A program made the position numbers and the translations under genes. Below, one piece after another: positions 8,782-19,538 of a DNA stretch of 64,000 nucleotides (the stretch's first letter is position 1; each line of letters starts with the position of its first letter). The notes below the pieces were generated by a model. That model saw only the letters and a program-made list of their open reading frames with translations. It did no database searches and was not told the origin of the DNA. This stretch comes from JALYOK01 sp963840785 (GTDB lineage: Bacteria > Pseudomonadota > Gammaproteobacteria > Burkholderiales > JALYOK01): positions 1 through 64,000 of the forward strand of contig CAWJAF010000004.1 in NCBI GenBank assembly GCA_963840785.1. Direction: 5' to 3'.

Positions 8782-9306
8782 CTAGGCAACAGCCGCCAAG
8801 TCGGCGAATTGCTCCCGATAGGCACTGAGCAACTCATGGGACGCGGGGAGCAACTCCACGAGGCCGGGCTTCAATTCTCTGAAGGCGTCATCCACTTCTT
8901 CTTTCAGTTCCCCGGCGGCTTTCATGTTCTCGACGTAGATCAAGGTGCTGAGGGCTTCGAGTTCCCGGGCGGACTTGCTGTTGAGTTCCTTCGCGAAGGC
9001 GATCCACGCGGGATTCCTGTTCAGCTTCATGGCATCAAGGAAGGCACTCATTCTCGGCTCAGGCTTGAACTCAGAGGTCGGATACGGCCCGTCCACCTTC
9101 TCTTCCTTGATCAGCTTGTCGTAGGCGCAAGTTACCAGAAGATCCCGCAATTGATCCGAAAACGGCCCGAAAAAATGATAGCCAAAGCGCACACCGAACG
9201 GAACGCCGAACTCCTGAAGGATGTGCACCATCTTCTGGAGCTTCTTCCGGCCCTGCACGCTGCCCAGGGATTCGAGAAGGATGCTGAATTGGGATAGGGT
9301 GTTCAT
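8782..9306 (-). CDS. YwgA-like protein
   Basis: An unbroken 174-residue frame. The opening LLESLGSVQGRKKLQKMVHILQEFG and the GVRFGYHFFGPFSDQLRDLL segment match the YwgA-like family (small helical cytosolic protein; the B. subtilis homologue lies beside the HD-domain gene ywfO). Here it also starts 18 bp after the end of an HD-domain phosphohydrolase gene and is the last gene of the type I RM operon. The biochemical role is unknown. The conserved pairing suggests it works with the HD protein, perhaps as regulator or partner subunit. Confidence 0.65.
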   Translation of the reverse strand: MNTLSQFSILLESLGSVQGRKKLQKMVHILQEFGVPFGVRFGYHFFGPFSDQLRDLLVTCAYDKLIKEEKVDGPYPTSEFKPEPRMSAFLDAMKLNRNPAWIAFAKELNSKSARELEALSTLIYVENMKAAGELKEEVDDAFRELKPGLVELLPASHELLSAYREQFADLAAVA

Positions 9307-9323
9307 TTGAGTAGTTTAGAGAT

Positions 9324-10706
9324 CTATGGGAATTGTATGGTATCCTTGACAATTTTGTCCATTCGATTTTTGAGTTCTTGAGCACAAAACAGGCGACGTA
9401 AGCGAAACCGCTGTCCGGTGAGCATTTTGAATATTCCAGAGACCTCACTTACCGGCACAGCTCGGGTCTCCTGTTTCACCACTGGAAAGCAGGATCGAAT
9501 TGGCAAGCACTTCTTCCTTATATCCATCAGAATCAAAGTCTTGAACGTCAGGGGCGATCCCTTTGTAGGGTCTGAACTCACCCGCATCAAATTCCCAGCG
9601 AGAGGCTCCGTCTCTGGCAAACTCCTCGTCCAACCGCCCCCTAAGCATGCTTTCGAGGTCTGCCGACATATCCTCCGGGATGTCTACTCGTTCCAAGACC
9701 TTCTTCCGATCGAGAAATCCTCGCGCCAACGTTGCCAACCATTGATGCTGCGGTCTGCGAGTCGCGCCAGTTTGAGAACGCCGTCATCAGCATTGGTTCG
9801 TCCAAGCGCAAAAACTCCTCATGATCGACTTTGCCCCGATTTTTCAAATACTTTGCGACGAGCCCGGAAGTTCCAGGCGGCAGGGCATCAACATCAGCGA
9901 GGCTCGCCGCTTCACGAATGAGACAAAGGAAGATGGCCTCCCAACGTCGCGGTACTTCGATGGTAATACACTTGGAGGCTCATGTGCTGCCTCGCGAGAA
10001 TAAGTTGCTCGGCTGCTTGCAAACCCCGTGTTCGATCCAAGCTCAAGCGCCAAAGCTTCGAGTTCGAGAGATCAGGGGCATAGGAGCCGATACAAAATGT
10101 ATTCAATATCCACTCTAGATCAAAGACCCCATAGCTCACTCCGGCGAAATGAGAATCTCGTGCAAGGTAGTCCATTCGGTCAGCGTCGAGTTGACTACTC
10201 ACGATGTCCTGAAGAAAGAGGCAGGGAAACTGGTGGTCGATCACCTGTTTTACTGCGTCGGGATCAAGACCATTCCGGTCTAAGGTTTTGAAGATCTCGC
10301 TTTCCTGACTGGAGATCATCGCCTTCGTTCGCTCTTCATGATCCTTGCCACTCTCAAAGGCACGTTCGACAAGATGCGAGAATGGGCCATGGCCAATATC
10401 GTGCAATAGAGCTGCCGCTTTGATCGTCGACTCGTGGCTTCCAATCGTCCTTTCAATCGGGCTGTCAGCATAGCGCTTCTTCAGCACCTCCAACACTCGC
10501 GTAGCGATGTGAAGGACGCCCAGGCTATGGCAGAATCTTGTATGATCTGCTCCTGGGAAAGTCATGCTGCCGACTCCCAGTTGTCTGACCCGATGCAGTC
10601 TCTGAAACTCAGGAGTGTCGATCAATTCCGTCAAGAATTCATCTTTGGGGCTGATGTGGATCAGACCGTGCACTGGGTCACGGAAGACTCGGTCGCGCTT
10701 GAACAT
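9324..10706 (-). CDS. HD-domain phosphohydrolase (dNTPase/SAMHD1-like), frameshifted
   Basis: Starts at ATG 10706, 3 bp after the hsdS stop. Metal-binding HD motifs appear in order: H in DHTRFCHSLGV, HD in LLHDIGHGPFSH and D in QLDADRMDYLARDS. This is the layout of deoxynucleotide triphosphohydrolases and YwfO-like enzymes. FRDPVHGLI at the N terminus is typical of that group. The C-terminal third is broken by shifts near 9990, 9850, 9740 and 9480 but is recognisable (KYLKNRGKVDHEEFLRLDEP, then DRKKVLERVDIPEDMSADL, then FRLRRLFCAQELK). Repaired length is about 455 residues. Likely reaction: dNTP to deoxynucleoside plus triphosphate. Its place in an RM operon fits a defence role. Confidence 0.8.
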
Positions 10707-10708
10707 GA

Positions 10709-12102
10709 TTATTTCTTCTTTCGGGCGGCTTTTCTCGGTTTGACTGACGGGGCCTTGGCGCGATCGGCTAGGATTCTTTCCAGGAGTGCGGAGGCGGGTT
10801 CGTCGTTGGGGTCTTGGGGGACGAGTTCGCCGCGAAAGGCTTTGGCGAGAACGGCGGGCGTCAGGCGGTCGACGGTTCTGTTGGGCTTCGGTCAGGCGGG
10901 CTTCGATGCGGTCGGCGAAGGCGAAAAGGGCTTCAACGCGGCGGACGATTTCTTGTTGTTCGGGGAGGGGTGGGAGAGCCACAATCATATCTCTCAAGTT
11001 TTGAAGATTTAATCCGGGCTTGCCACCGCCATAAGCCGCTTCGTTTAGCTGCGCTCGGCCTGCCGTCTCAGACCAAGAAACAGCTCAAGAAAGGGAGGCA
11101 AACTTTTGATCATGGAGCTTCAGCAATGCTACGTGTTGGCTGATGTAAGCTTCCTCCATATCGACCTTCACTTGCGCCGACTTGCCAACGTTGGCGCCTG
11201 TGATAGTCACAAGAAGATTGCTTTTCTCAACAAGCGTCCTCTTACCTTCGGCTTTTTGAGGAAGAGAAACATAAGCGACATCATCGAGAACGAGGCGGTC
11301 GGAATTTATGTTTTGGGCTCGAATAAAGACAGCGCCCGACGATGAATAGTAGTCAGCCCATCCTCTTGATCCACTTGTTATCAACTTCGTTAGGCTTCCC
11401 ATTTTTCGCGGTATCCAGCTTTCAGGCGCCGAATACTTTTCGGTCAATTGATTGATCGATTCATGATCAACCTGTTGTGCATTTACGTCGACCGATGTTC
11501 GCCAATCTTCCGTGAGTTGGCCGGAGGTGGCGGCGGCGAGGACGGATTGGCGGAAGCGTTTGAGGAGGGCGGGGACGCGGTCGAGGCGGGCGCGGCAGGC
11601 GTCCACCCGCCCCAGCACCGCCTCCAGCTTGTCCGCGATCCGCTTCTGCTCGGCGAGGGGGGCGAGGCGAATAGGAATCGCATTCATCGACCCCTGGGTA
11701 AGTTTAAGTCTTGTGGAGCCGCTGACGTATCCCGAATAATCAAAAGAATTTAGAAATCCGGTGATGAAACGTTCGTCGCAAATTCCTGCTCGGGCGCGGA
11801 GCACGTGGGCGTGGTTATTGACCCATGTTCTGCCCGATACTCGGTATGCCTTGTGACGCAACCGATCTAGAAAGGAACGCCGTCTTCGCCAAGCAGAATG
11901 AGAGGCTCATCAAACAGTGCATCGTCTATGTAACCAACTTGTCCAGTCGCCCCATAAACGGAACCAGTTCGGATTCCTTCTTACCGCAGGTGCGCGCTTC
12001 GCGCTCCTTTGCATTCAAGGGAACCCGCTTTGAGTCTAGGTCCATCTATATCTCGGCGAGCGGCAATACTGCCCAACCAGCAGGTATTTCGTCTCCCCTC
12101 AC
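10709..12102 (-). CDS. hsdS: HsdS, type I restriction specificity subunit (frameshifted)
   Basis: DNA-recognition subunit of the type I complex. The GTG start at 12102 overlaps the stop of the KilA-N gene. Two target-recognition domains and two spacer helices are visible. First TRD: GDEIPAGWAVLPLAEI to TRLKLTQGSMNAIPI. Spacer: PLAEQKRIADKLEAVLGRVD. Second TRD: APESWIPRKMGSLTKLITSG to HDQKFASLS. Second spacer: PLPPLPEQQEIVRRVEALFAFADRIEARL. The end, APSVKPRKAARKKK, stops at TAA 10709-10711. Shifts near 12040, 11900, 11080 and 10870 break it. Repaired length of about 464 residues is normal. The target sequence cannot be inferred. Confidence 0.85.
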
Positions 12103-12946
12103 TTGCCTCCTCCTTCCAGCAGTCGGTTGGCATTGTCCGTCAGGGTGCGCATTTGGCGGATGGCGATGGCGTTGAGCTTGGTGAGGCGTTCGCCGGAGGG
12201 AAGCGCCATGTGGATGAATTCGGCGTTCAGGCTTTCGAGATTGGCCAGCACGAGGAGTTGCTCGATGGTGGCGTGGTCGCGCATGTTGCCGTCGAGCTTC
12301 GGGGTTGGCGTCGCGCCACTGCCGGGCGGTCTGGCCGAAGAGGGCGACGTTCAGCAGGTCGGCCTCGCTGGCGTAGGTGATGGCGGCCTGCGCGGGCGTG
12401 ACCTCCGGCGGGATGAGGTGGGTCTTGATGGCGTCGGTGTGGATGCGGTAGTTGAGCTTGGAGAGGGTGCGGTTGAGATTCCAGGCGAGCGAAAGGCGGC
12501 GGCTTTCGTCCTCCTTGAGCCGCTGGAATTCCTTGATGAGGTAGAGCTTGAACTCGACGGAGATCCACGAGGCGAACTCGAAGGCGATGTCCTTGTGGGC
12601 GTAGGTGCCGCCGTAGCGCCGGCTTTGGAGACGATGCCGATGGCGCCGGTGCGCTCGATCCATTGCTTCGGCAGTGAGGATGAAGCTGTTCAGCCCGGCC
12701 TGCATTCTAATCCCGTCGAATTCGACGGGATTAAAACCGGGGTTGTTGAGCTGCTCCCAGATGCCGAGGAACTCGACGGTGTTCCGATTGCGCAGCCAGT
12801 TGCGAGATGAGGTCGTCGGTGGCGTCGGCGTTCTTGTAGCGGGCGATGTCGGTGAGGCAGATGTAGTCCTCCTCCCGCTCCGGGACGATGCTGACGACGA
12901 TGCCTTGGACTTCGATGGTGGATTTGGCGGGCTTTTTCGGGTTCAT
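12099..12946 (-). CDS. KilA-N domain protein inside the RM operon (frameshifted)
   Basis: ATG at 12946 overlaps the hsdM stop (ATGA). The N-terminal half carries the KilA-N DNA-binding pattern: DYICLTDIARYKN, LISNWLRNRNTVEFLGIWEQLN-like, NPVEFDGI and GRYGGTYAHKDIAFEFASWI. It is followed by SVEFKLYLIKEFQRLKEDE. The C-terminal half is helical and ends RLTKLNAIAIRQMRTLTDNA at the stop 12099. Shifts near 12790, 12620 and 12290 split it. KilA-N proteins of this form are repeatedly found between hsdM and hsdS and are thought to be accessory or regulatory. About 282 residues after repair. Confidence 0.8.
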
Positions 12947-14409
12947 GCGACCACTTCGTCGACGTCTTCGCCCAGCTCCGCGAGGATGCCGCGCAGGTCC
13001 TCCATGATCGCCTCCAGTTCCTCCATGGCCTGGCGGCGAGCACGGCGGGCTCGGGCAGGTCGGCGCTGGTTCGGCGCTGTCGTCCTTGAGCCAGGCGATG
13101 TCGAGGCTGTCGCCGCGCTCGGCGATCCACTCGCGGGTGAACTTGCGGAAGCGGCCGGCTTCGCCGGTGTCCTTGCGCTTCTTCAGCGCGGCGGCGCCGC
13201 CGAGCGGGTCGTTGCCGAAGGCCTTCTCGAACTCGGCGAAGTGCTCGCGCGGTGAGCAGGGTGCGCTTGCCGAACTGCGGCATGTTGGCGCGCAGGTCGT
13301 AGACCCAGACTTCCTTGGTGTTGCCCTTGTCCTTCTCGCCGCGGGTGAAGAACAGCACGTTGGTCTTCACGCCCTGGGCGTAGAAGATGCCGGTGGGCAG
13401 GCGCAGGATGGTGTGCAGGTTGCACTTGTCCATCAGGTCGCGCGCGGATCTGCTTGCCGACGTTGCCCTCGAACAGCACGTTGTCGGGCAGCACCACGGC
13501 GGCGCGGCCGCCGGGCTTCAGGCCGCGGTAGATGTGCTGCAGGAAGCAGAACTGCTTGTTGCTGGTGGGGAAGGTGAAGTCGTCGCGCGTGGGCAGCCCG
13601 CCGCCTTTCTTGGTGCCGAAGGGCGGGTTGGTGAGGATCAGCGTCGGCCTTGGGCAGCGCCTGCGCCTTCGGGCGAGAGCGTGTCGCCGTAGCGGATGCC
13701 GGCCGTCGGCTCGTCGATGCCGTGCAGCATCAGGTTCATCAGCGCCAGGCGGTGCGTGTCCTGCACGTGCTCCATGCCGTAGAAGGTGCTGCGCTGGTAC
13801 TTTCGCTGCTGCGCCTCGGTCCAGCTGATCGAGGTCGTTGTGCTCGCGCAGGTAGTGGTTGGCCGCGATCAGGAAGCCGCCGGTGCCGGCGGCCGGGTCC
13901 TGAATGACGTCGTCGAGCGTGCGGCTTCATCACCGCGACCATGCTGTCGATCAGCGGGCGCGGCGTGAAGTACTGGCCGGCGCCGGACTTCTTCTCGTTG
14001 GCGTTCTTCTCCAGCAGGCCCTCGTAGAGATCGCCCAGGCCTTCCTGCCGGGCGCTGTACCAGTCGAGCTTGTCGATCTCGGTCGACCAGCGTGGAGAGC
14101 GTGGCTGGCTTCTTGATGAAGGAGCTGGCGTTGGCGAAGATCTCCTTCACCAGCGTCGAGCCGTGGCTGCCGAGGTGGATCAGCGTGAGCTTGTAGAACT
14201 CCAGCCGGTCCGGCGCGGCCTTCGCTTCGAGATCGTCCCAGCGATAGCCCTTCGGGAATCTGATCCTCGGTGCCGGTCTCCTTCGCCATCTTGAGGAACA
14301 GCAGGTAGGTCAGCTCGGTGACGTACTGGTGATAGGTGACGCCGTCGTCCTTGAGGACGTTGCAGAGGTTCCAGAGCTTGGCGACGATGTCGTGGGTGAC
14401 ATTGAGCAT
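12943..14409 (-). CDS. hsdM: HsdM, type I N6-adenine DNA methyltransferase (frameshifted)
   Basis: Modification subunit that methylates adenine using SAM. Starts at ATG 14409 (MLNVTHDIVAKLWNLCNVLK). The helical N-terminal domain is followed by GQYFTPRPLIDSMVAV, the SAM site DPAAGTGGFLIAA and the catalytic NPPFG (ILTNPPFG), then NKQFCFLQHIYRGLKPGGRA and AVVLPDNVLFEG. The C-terminal part includes LPTGIFYAQGVKTNVLFFTRG. Several single-base shifts (about 14255, 14085, 13925, 13820, 13640, 13440, 13250, 13050) break the frame, but no domain is missing. It is the second gene of the hsdR-hsdM-kilA-N-hsdS operon. Confidence 0.88.
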
Positions 14410-14438
14410 GGCATGAGTCGTGAGATGCAGGCTTCTGG

Positions 14439-17400
14439 TTAGGCTGGCCGGTGCTGCCAGAGGGCGTCGTTGAACTGTGTCGAGGACCTGTTGCAAGCTC
14501 GCCGTCGAAGAGCTGGTCGAGCCGCGTGAAGCCACCGCCTTCGCGCTTGAAGATAGGTCGGGATCGTCGAGCGCGGCGCGGTCGACGAGCAGGTTGGCCT
14601 TGGTCTGCGCGGCGATCTTCTGGAGCCACTGCCGCTGCGGCGTCGTCCAGGTCTTGGATGGCGAGCATGGTCTGCAGAGCGCGTGATCCACGCGCTGATC
14701 GTAGGGCACCAGCGGATCGCCGAGGGCGGCCTGCCGGATGTAGCCGACGATGCGCGGCGGCAATGTCCTGGTTGGTCATCTCGCGCCAGGCGGTGCGAGG
14801 CTGGCCTCGGTGAAGCCGGCCTTGTCGAGTTCCAGTGCCAGCTCGCGCAGTTGCTTGCGGGTCAGGTCGCGCGGGCGGGTGAGCACGGTGACCAGCGCGG
14901 GGATCTTGTTGCCTTGGTCTTGATGAACGTCGGTGAACTCCTCAGGTAGTCCTCGGGCTTCGTCGCCTTGCCGTAGCCACGCTCCGTGCCTCCAGAGCTG
15001 ATCCTCGTGGTCGGAGATGTAGATCGGGCGTGCGCCGGCCGTCGCGTCTTGCGGTCGAGGATCTCGCCCAGGTCGGGATTCTGCGGTGAACCACGCGGCG
15101 ATTTCCGGCGAGCGGCATGTCGCGCAAGCTGCTGGATGAAGGCGTCTGGCGTCATGCCGGCGCAGCGTCTCGAAGTCCTGGCGGCTGCGCTCGCTGAGGT
15201 GGCGCTTCTTGCGCTGGAGCTTGGCGATGAACTGGTCGCGAACCGTGGCGCGCTGCTTCGTCCGTCGGACGCTGCGCCAGTCTCCCGCACGAGCTGGGTG
15301 AAGCTGATGAAGGGGTCCACCACCACCGGCTTCATGGCGGTGACGTCCTTGCAGCGCCTCGTAGATCCGCACGGCATCGAAGACGCGGAAGGTCTCCTTG
15401 CCGATCTCGTCGCACAGGCGCGTGGCGCGCCCGAGCATCTGGTCGAAGAGGATGCGGCTGTTCACGCGGCGCAGGAAGACCAGATTGCAGATCTCAGGCA
15501 CATCGATGCCAGTGGTCAGCAGATCGACGGTGACGGCGACGTTCGGATTGCGCTCGTTCTTGAAGCGGCGGATGAGCTGCAGCGGCTTGTCGGCGGCGCC
15601 GGTGATCTTGATGACGGCGTCGTCGTCGACATGCCGTAGACGCTCAGCGAAGGCCTCCTTGAGCAGTCGACGACCAGGTCGGCATGGGCATCGTTGGCGC
15701 AGAAGATGAGCGTCTTCTGGCGGGATGCGGGTCGAGCTCCTGGGCCAGGTATTCGCAGACGACACGGTTGAAGGGCTCGGTGATGACCTTGCGATTGAAG
15801 TCCTCGACGTCGATCTTGATCTCGTCGGGCGCGGTGAAGAGGTCGATCTGCGTGGCGGTCGGGCTTGTAGACGTGCACATCTGCTCGCCCTGGCTCCAGA
15901 CGATGCCGCTCTGTCGAGAGCTCGGTGTTGATCTGAACGGCGGCTCATGGTCGATCAGAAAGCCATCGATGACCGCCTCGCGGTAGCTGTAGGTGAAGAT
16001 CGGCAGGCCGAAGATCTGGGTCGTGTGCAGCGCCGGCGTGGCGGTGAGGCCGATCTTCACCGCGTCGAAGTAGTCGAGCACGCGGCGGTACTTGGAGACG
16101 TAGTCATCGAAGCTGCGGAAGGTGAGCTCGGTGTCGGACAGTTCGCGGTCGAGCAGGTAGCCGCGGTGGCACTCGTCGACGATGATGCAGTCGTACTGAT
16201 CGACAGGCGGTGGCGACGCATGTTCTCCGGGATACAGCACGCGCTGCACCATGCCCTGGATGGTGGCGATGTGGACGGCGGTGTCGGTGTCGGGCGTTCT
16301 GCTCGTCCAGTTCCTTGATGCCGAAGACGTCGGCGAAGGTCTGGAGGCTCTCCATGCGCGTGTCTTTGAACGCATTGGCCGCCTGCTCGCCCAGCGCTGA
16401 GCGGTCGACCAGGAACAGGACGCGGCGGAAGCGCTTGGCCTTGAGCAGGCGGTAGATGAGCGCGATGCAGGTCTTGGTCTTTCCGGTGCCGGTCGCCATG
16501 GCGAGCAAGCATCGCGCGTGCCCTCGGACGATTGCCGGCTTCGACGGCGTGGATGGCGTCTTGCTGGTAGGGGCGCAGGGGGAACCCGTAGTCGAAGGGT
16601 TCGGTGGCGAGTTGCTCGTGCGCCGCGGCTTCATCCCGCTTGAGCAGGGCAGTGAGGCCCTCCGGTGTGTACCAGCCATCGAGCGCGTGCCGAGGTTCTC
16701 TGGGCGGCGGAGGTCGCAGAACCAGATGCCGCTGTGCGTGGCGAGCTGCCGCAGGAAGGGTCGCCCGTTGGAGGAGAAGACAAAGGGCAGGCGGAACTCG
16801 CCTCCAGGGCCCCAGTTCTCAGCGGGCATGTTGGTTTCTTCAGTGGGCGAGAAGCCGCGGCTGTAGCGCTTGGCCTGCTGCAAGCGCTGCGGAGACATCG
16901 ATGTTCTTGCGCTTGGCCTCCACCGCCGCCACCGGCGTGAGACCGACGAAGAGCACGTAGTCCGCCGGGCCGCTCTCGGTGGGCCACTCGGCGATGGCGA
17001 GGTTCTTGCCTTTCTGCGGGCGGGTGCCTTTGGCGAAGCGAAGATTTTCTGAATCCACCGTCCAGCCAGCCTGCCGGAGTTGCGCATCGATGAGGCGGCG
17101 CGTTTCGGCTTCGTCGAGCTGAACATTGGCGGCGGCCTCGTTGGCGGCGGTCACCAGCGCGGCGATTTGGGAGGGTGTCTGCGAGGCGGCTGCTTCCGCC
17201 TGCTTGGCGGCGAGTCGCTCGTGGAGTTCGGCTTTCTCGGCGTCGGCCTCAAGGGCCATTTGTTCCCAGAAAGCCTGCTCGTCCTTGGCGGCGGTAAGTT
17301 CGGCCGCGAGCGCATCAAGCTGTGCGGCTTTCTCCGCGTGCAGCCGCTTGATAGTCGCTGAGTGCCGCCTGCAGGGATTCGAGTTCGGCGCTTGAGATCC

Positions 17401-17843
17401 TCGCTTTCGTCCTGAGGCGGTCGCGGAGGGACAAAGGGCCCGGCACGAAACTGGGGATCCTTGAATGTGCGATGGAACCAGACGCCGAGCTGCCAGGACA
17501 TCTTGAGAATGGCCAGGGCGGTTCGATGGTCCCCAGCCAGGGCGTGATTGGCGGCGTTCCCGGCTGCGGCGAACTTCGCCGAAGAGCTGAGAGATCTCCG
17601 GCGGGAGGATGCGCTGGTCCCGGAGACGGCGAAGGAGATCGTACTGGCTCTCCTCGGGCGATAGATAGAGGCCGACGTTCGAGGCCGTGCTTTGCGCGAG
17701 CAGTTCGGCCGAGCTGCCGCAGCTTCAGAAGGCAGGTGTTGGGATCGTCGGCGAAGTAGCGTTCCGCCAGCATGCCGAGTCCGCAGGAGTTGCTCATCGT
17801 GCTCCTTCAAATGGGTGAAATTGCTGGGGATGCCTTTACTCAT
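14439..17843 (-). CDS. hsdR: HsdR, type I restriction endonuclease/translocase subunit (frameshifted)
   Basis: Starts at ATG 17843 (MSKGIPSNFTHLKEHDEQLL). A helical, coiled-coil N-terminal region rich in Ala/Glu (AELTAAKDEQAFWEQ to AAKQAEAAASQ) precedes the nuclease domain. The PD-(D/E)xK residues lie in GPADYVLF...AVEAKRK. Walker A is MATGTGKTKTC, followed by FLVDRSALGEQA and the DECH box (IIVDECHRGYLLDRELSDTE). The motor continues through a GLTATPALHT motif III and an ATRLCDEIG motif VI region. The EcoEI-type C-terminal domain (AGFTEASLA... TNQDIAA) ends DALWQHRPA at TAA 14439. At least twelve indels are present. Length of about 1,130 residues is normal. It translocates DNA with ATP and cuts unmodified DNA. 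Confidence 0.85.
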
Positions 17844-17952
17844 GTTACTGCGCCACGACGCTGGATCGTTACCAGAATGTCGGGCCTAAGCAATACCTAA
17901 TTGTTCCTATTCAGGGATTTGGATCGCAAGAGGCGCTCGTCATCCCATGGGC

Positions 17953-19407
17953 TCACCTCGAATCGGATTCAAGGTCGATCACGCACCCTGGTAGTGCTCT
18001 CTTGATCGAGGCGATTCCTTTGTCTGTGAAGGAAGTATCACCAAGCCAAAGTTTCTCGAGTGACTTCATGTTACTCAGTGCAGGAATTGAGGCGTCGGTT
18101 ACTTTGGTGCCGCGGAGGTTCAGTTCGAGCAGTGCTGGGAACTGGGTGAGCTGTTGGGTGCCAGCATCGGTGATTGCGTTGTCCCGCAGGCCAAGATAGC
18201 GGAGTCGGGGCAGGGGCTTCAAGTGCTCAAGGCCGGCGTCGGTGATGTGGGTTCCTCCAATGGGAAGCGACTCAAGATTTCGCAGGCGGCTCAGATGTGC
18301 GAGCCCGGCGTCATCGATGCGGGTGTTCCAAAGGTTGAGCCATTCAAGGTGCTTTAGTTCCGCGATGTGTTTGAGCGCCGCTCCTGAGATTGATGTTTCC
18401 TCCAGCGAGAGATCGGTCAGATGATGAAACCTGGCGACGTGACTGAAAACGGCATCGCTCAGATCCTTGATGCCGTTGAGATTTACTTCTGTAATTTTGC
18501 TGCCCCTGACGTCATGAAACAAGTGCGCTCCGATTTCTTTGAGTGCCTTCATGGCAGATTCCTCTGTAGTCCCAATGGGCTGTTTGCTGATGGCTACGTC
18601 ATCGATGTAGACGTGGTAGTCGTCTGCCGCAGTCCAGGTGCCGCCGTAGTAAAGATTGAGCCATACGGTTTCGATCTTGAGCGAATTTACATCGCGCATT
18701 GCGGACGTCGGTCTTTTCAAATGCAAGATTACCATCGACCCAGCCGCGAAGGATGCCGTCGTTCTTCCCCGGTGTGTTCACGCGCGCCTGTTGTTCGATG
18801 CATAGCCAGCGATTATTCTCAAGACCAGCGAATCTATCTCGCTCCCACACCCAGTCGTCGCCATAGCGGCCCTTCATGTCAGCGTGGTAGCAATAAAATC
18901 CAATCGGAGTTAGGGGAGTCTGCGCAGTCTCCGCAGTCTGCGCAGGGGCACCCTTTTCCAATCCTCGAAACAACCCACGTGCAGACCAGCCGTCGGTTCC
19001 ATTTACCTTGCGTCCACCCCAGCCAGCGCGTCCATAAGTGCCGCCGATTCCCGGCAGCTTGCCGCCGCGTTCAGGCTTCCAATCGTCTGCAAATCGCAGG
19101 TAGCAGCGGAAGTAGATTTCTTCCGGTTCGCTTCCCGTGCGTTTTTGAAATCGAATGCTAGACTCGCTCCGTAGTGCCCGCCCTTGTCCACTCGGATGCG
19201 AAGCGCCTTGCCTGCAGCAGGTTCAAATTTTCTGGCGTTGTCCGCTGCTACCGTGGCGGTGTGCGCATCCTGCTCTTTCTCCCCCCACTCTTGCCACCAC
19301 GTTTCCGATTCAAAATCGCATGTGAAGACTTCTGCAGGATCAGCGGTTGCAGCTCCAATCGTTAAGAGAAGGCATGTGGTAAGGCAGGTGATCGGGATGG
19401 TTCTCAT
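17953..19407 (-). CDS. Secreted polysaccharide-lyase-like plus leucine-rich-repeat protein (frameshifted)
   Basis: ATG at 19407 opens a Sec signal peptide (MRTIPITCLTTCLLLTIGA). Residues 25-250 resemble a PL14-type alginate lyase jelly roll: GKALRIRVDKGGHYGASLAF, FYCYHADMKGRYGDDWVW, WLCIEQQARVNTPGKNDG, ILRGWVDGNLAFEKTDV and the closing YHVYIDDVAIS strand. Residues about 260-480 hold roughly seven ribonuclease-inhibitor-like leucine-rich repeats of 24 residues (LTDLSLEETSISGAALKHIA, LEWLNLWNTRIDDAGLAHLS, LRYLGLRDNAITDAGTQQL). Shifts near 19130, 18990 and 18710 break it. The product is exported. The LRRs suggest binding, while lyase activity is uncertain without the catalytic residues mapped. 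Confidence 0.65.
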
Positions 19408-19538
19408 TGGTGCGATTGGAGCGCAGGAGTGTATGTAAGTTAGCGTTAGCGGCTCGGCGGCTCCACTCATCAGTCCACGTTGCGGTCTACCGCTGCGCAC
19501 CTGATGTTGTGATGATGCCAATGTCGCTCCGAGTTCCG

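Noticed and set aside
10709..17843. Frameshifts in hsdS/hsdM/hsdR as phase variation
   Set aside because: They are scattered, not in long repeat tracts, and equally frequent in housekeeping genes, so sequence error is the simpler reading.
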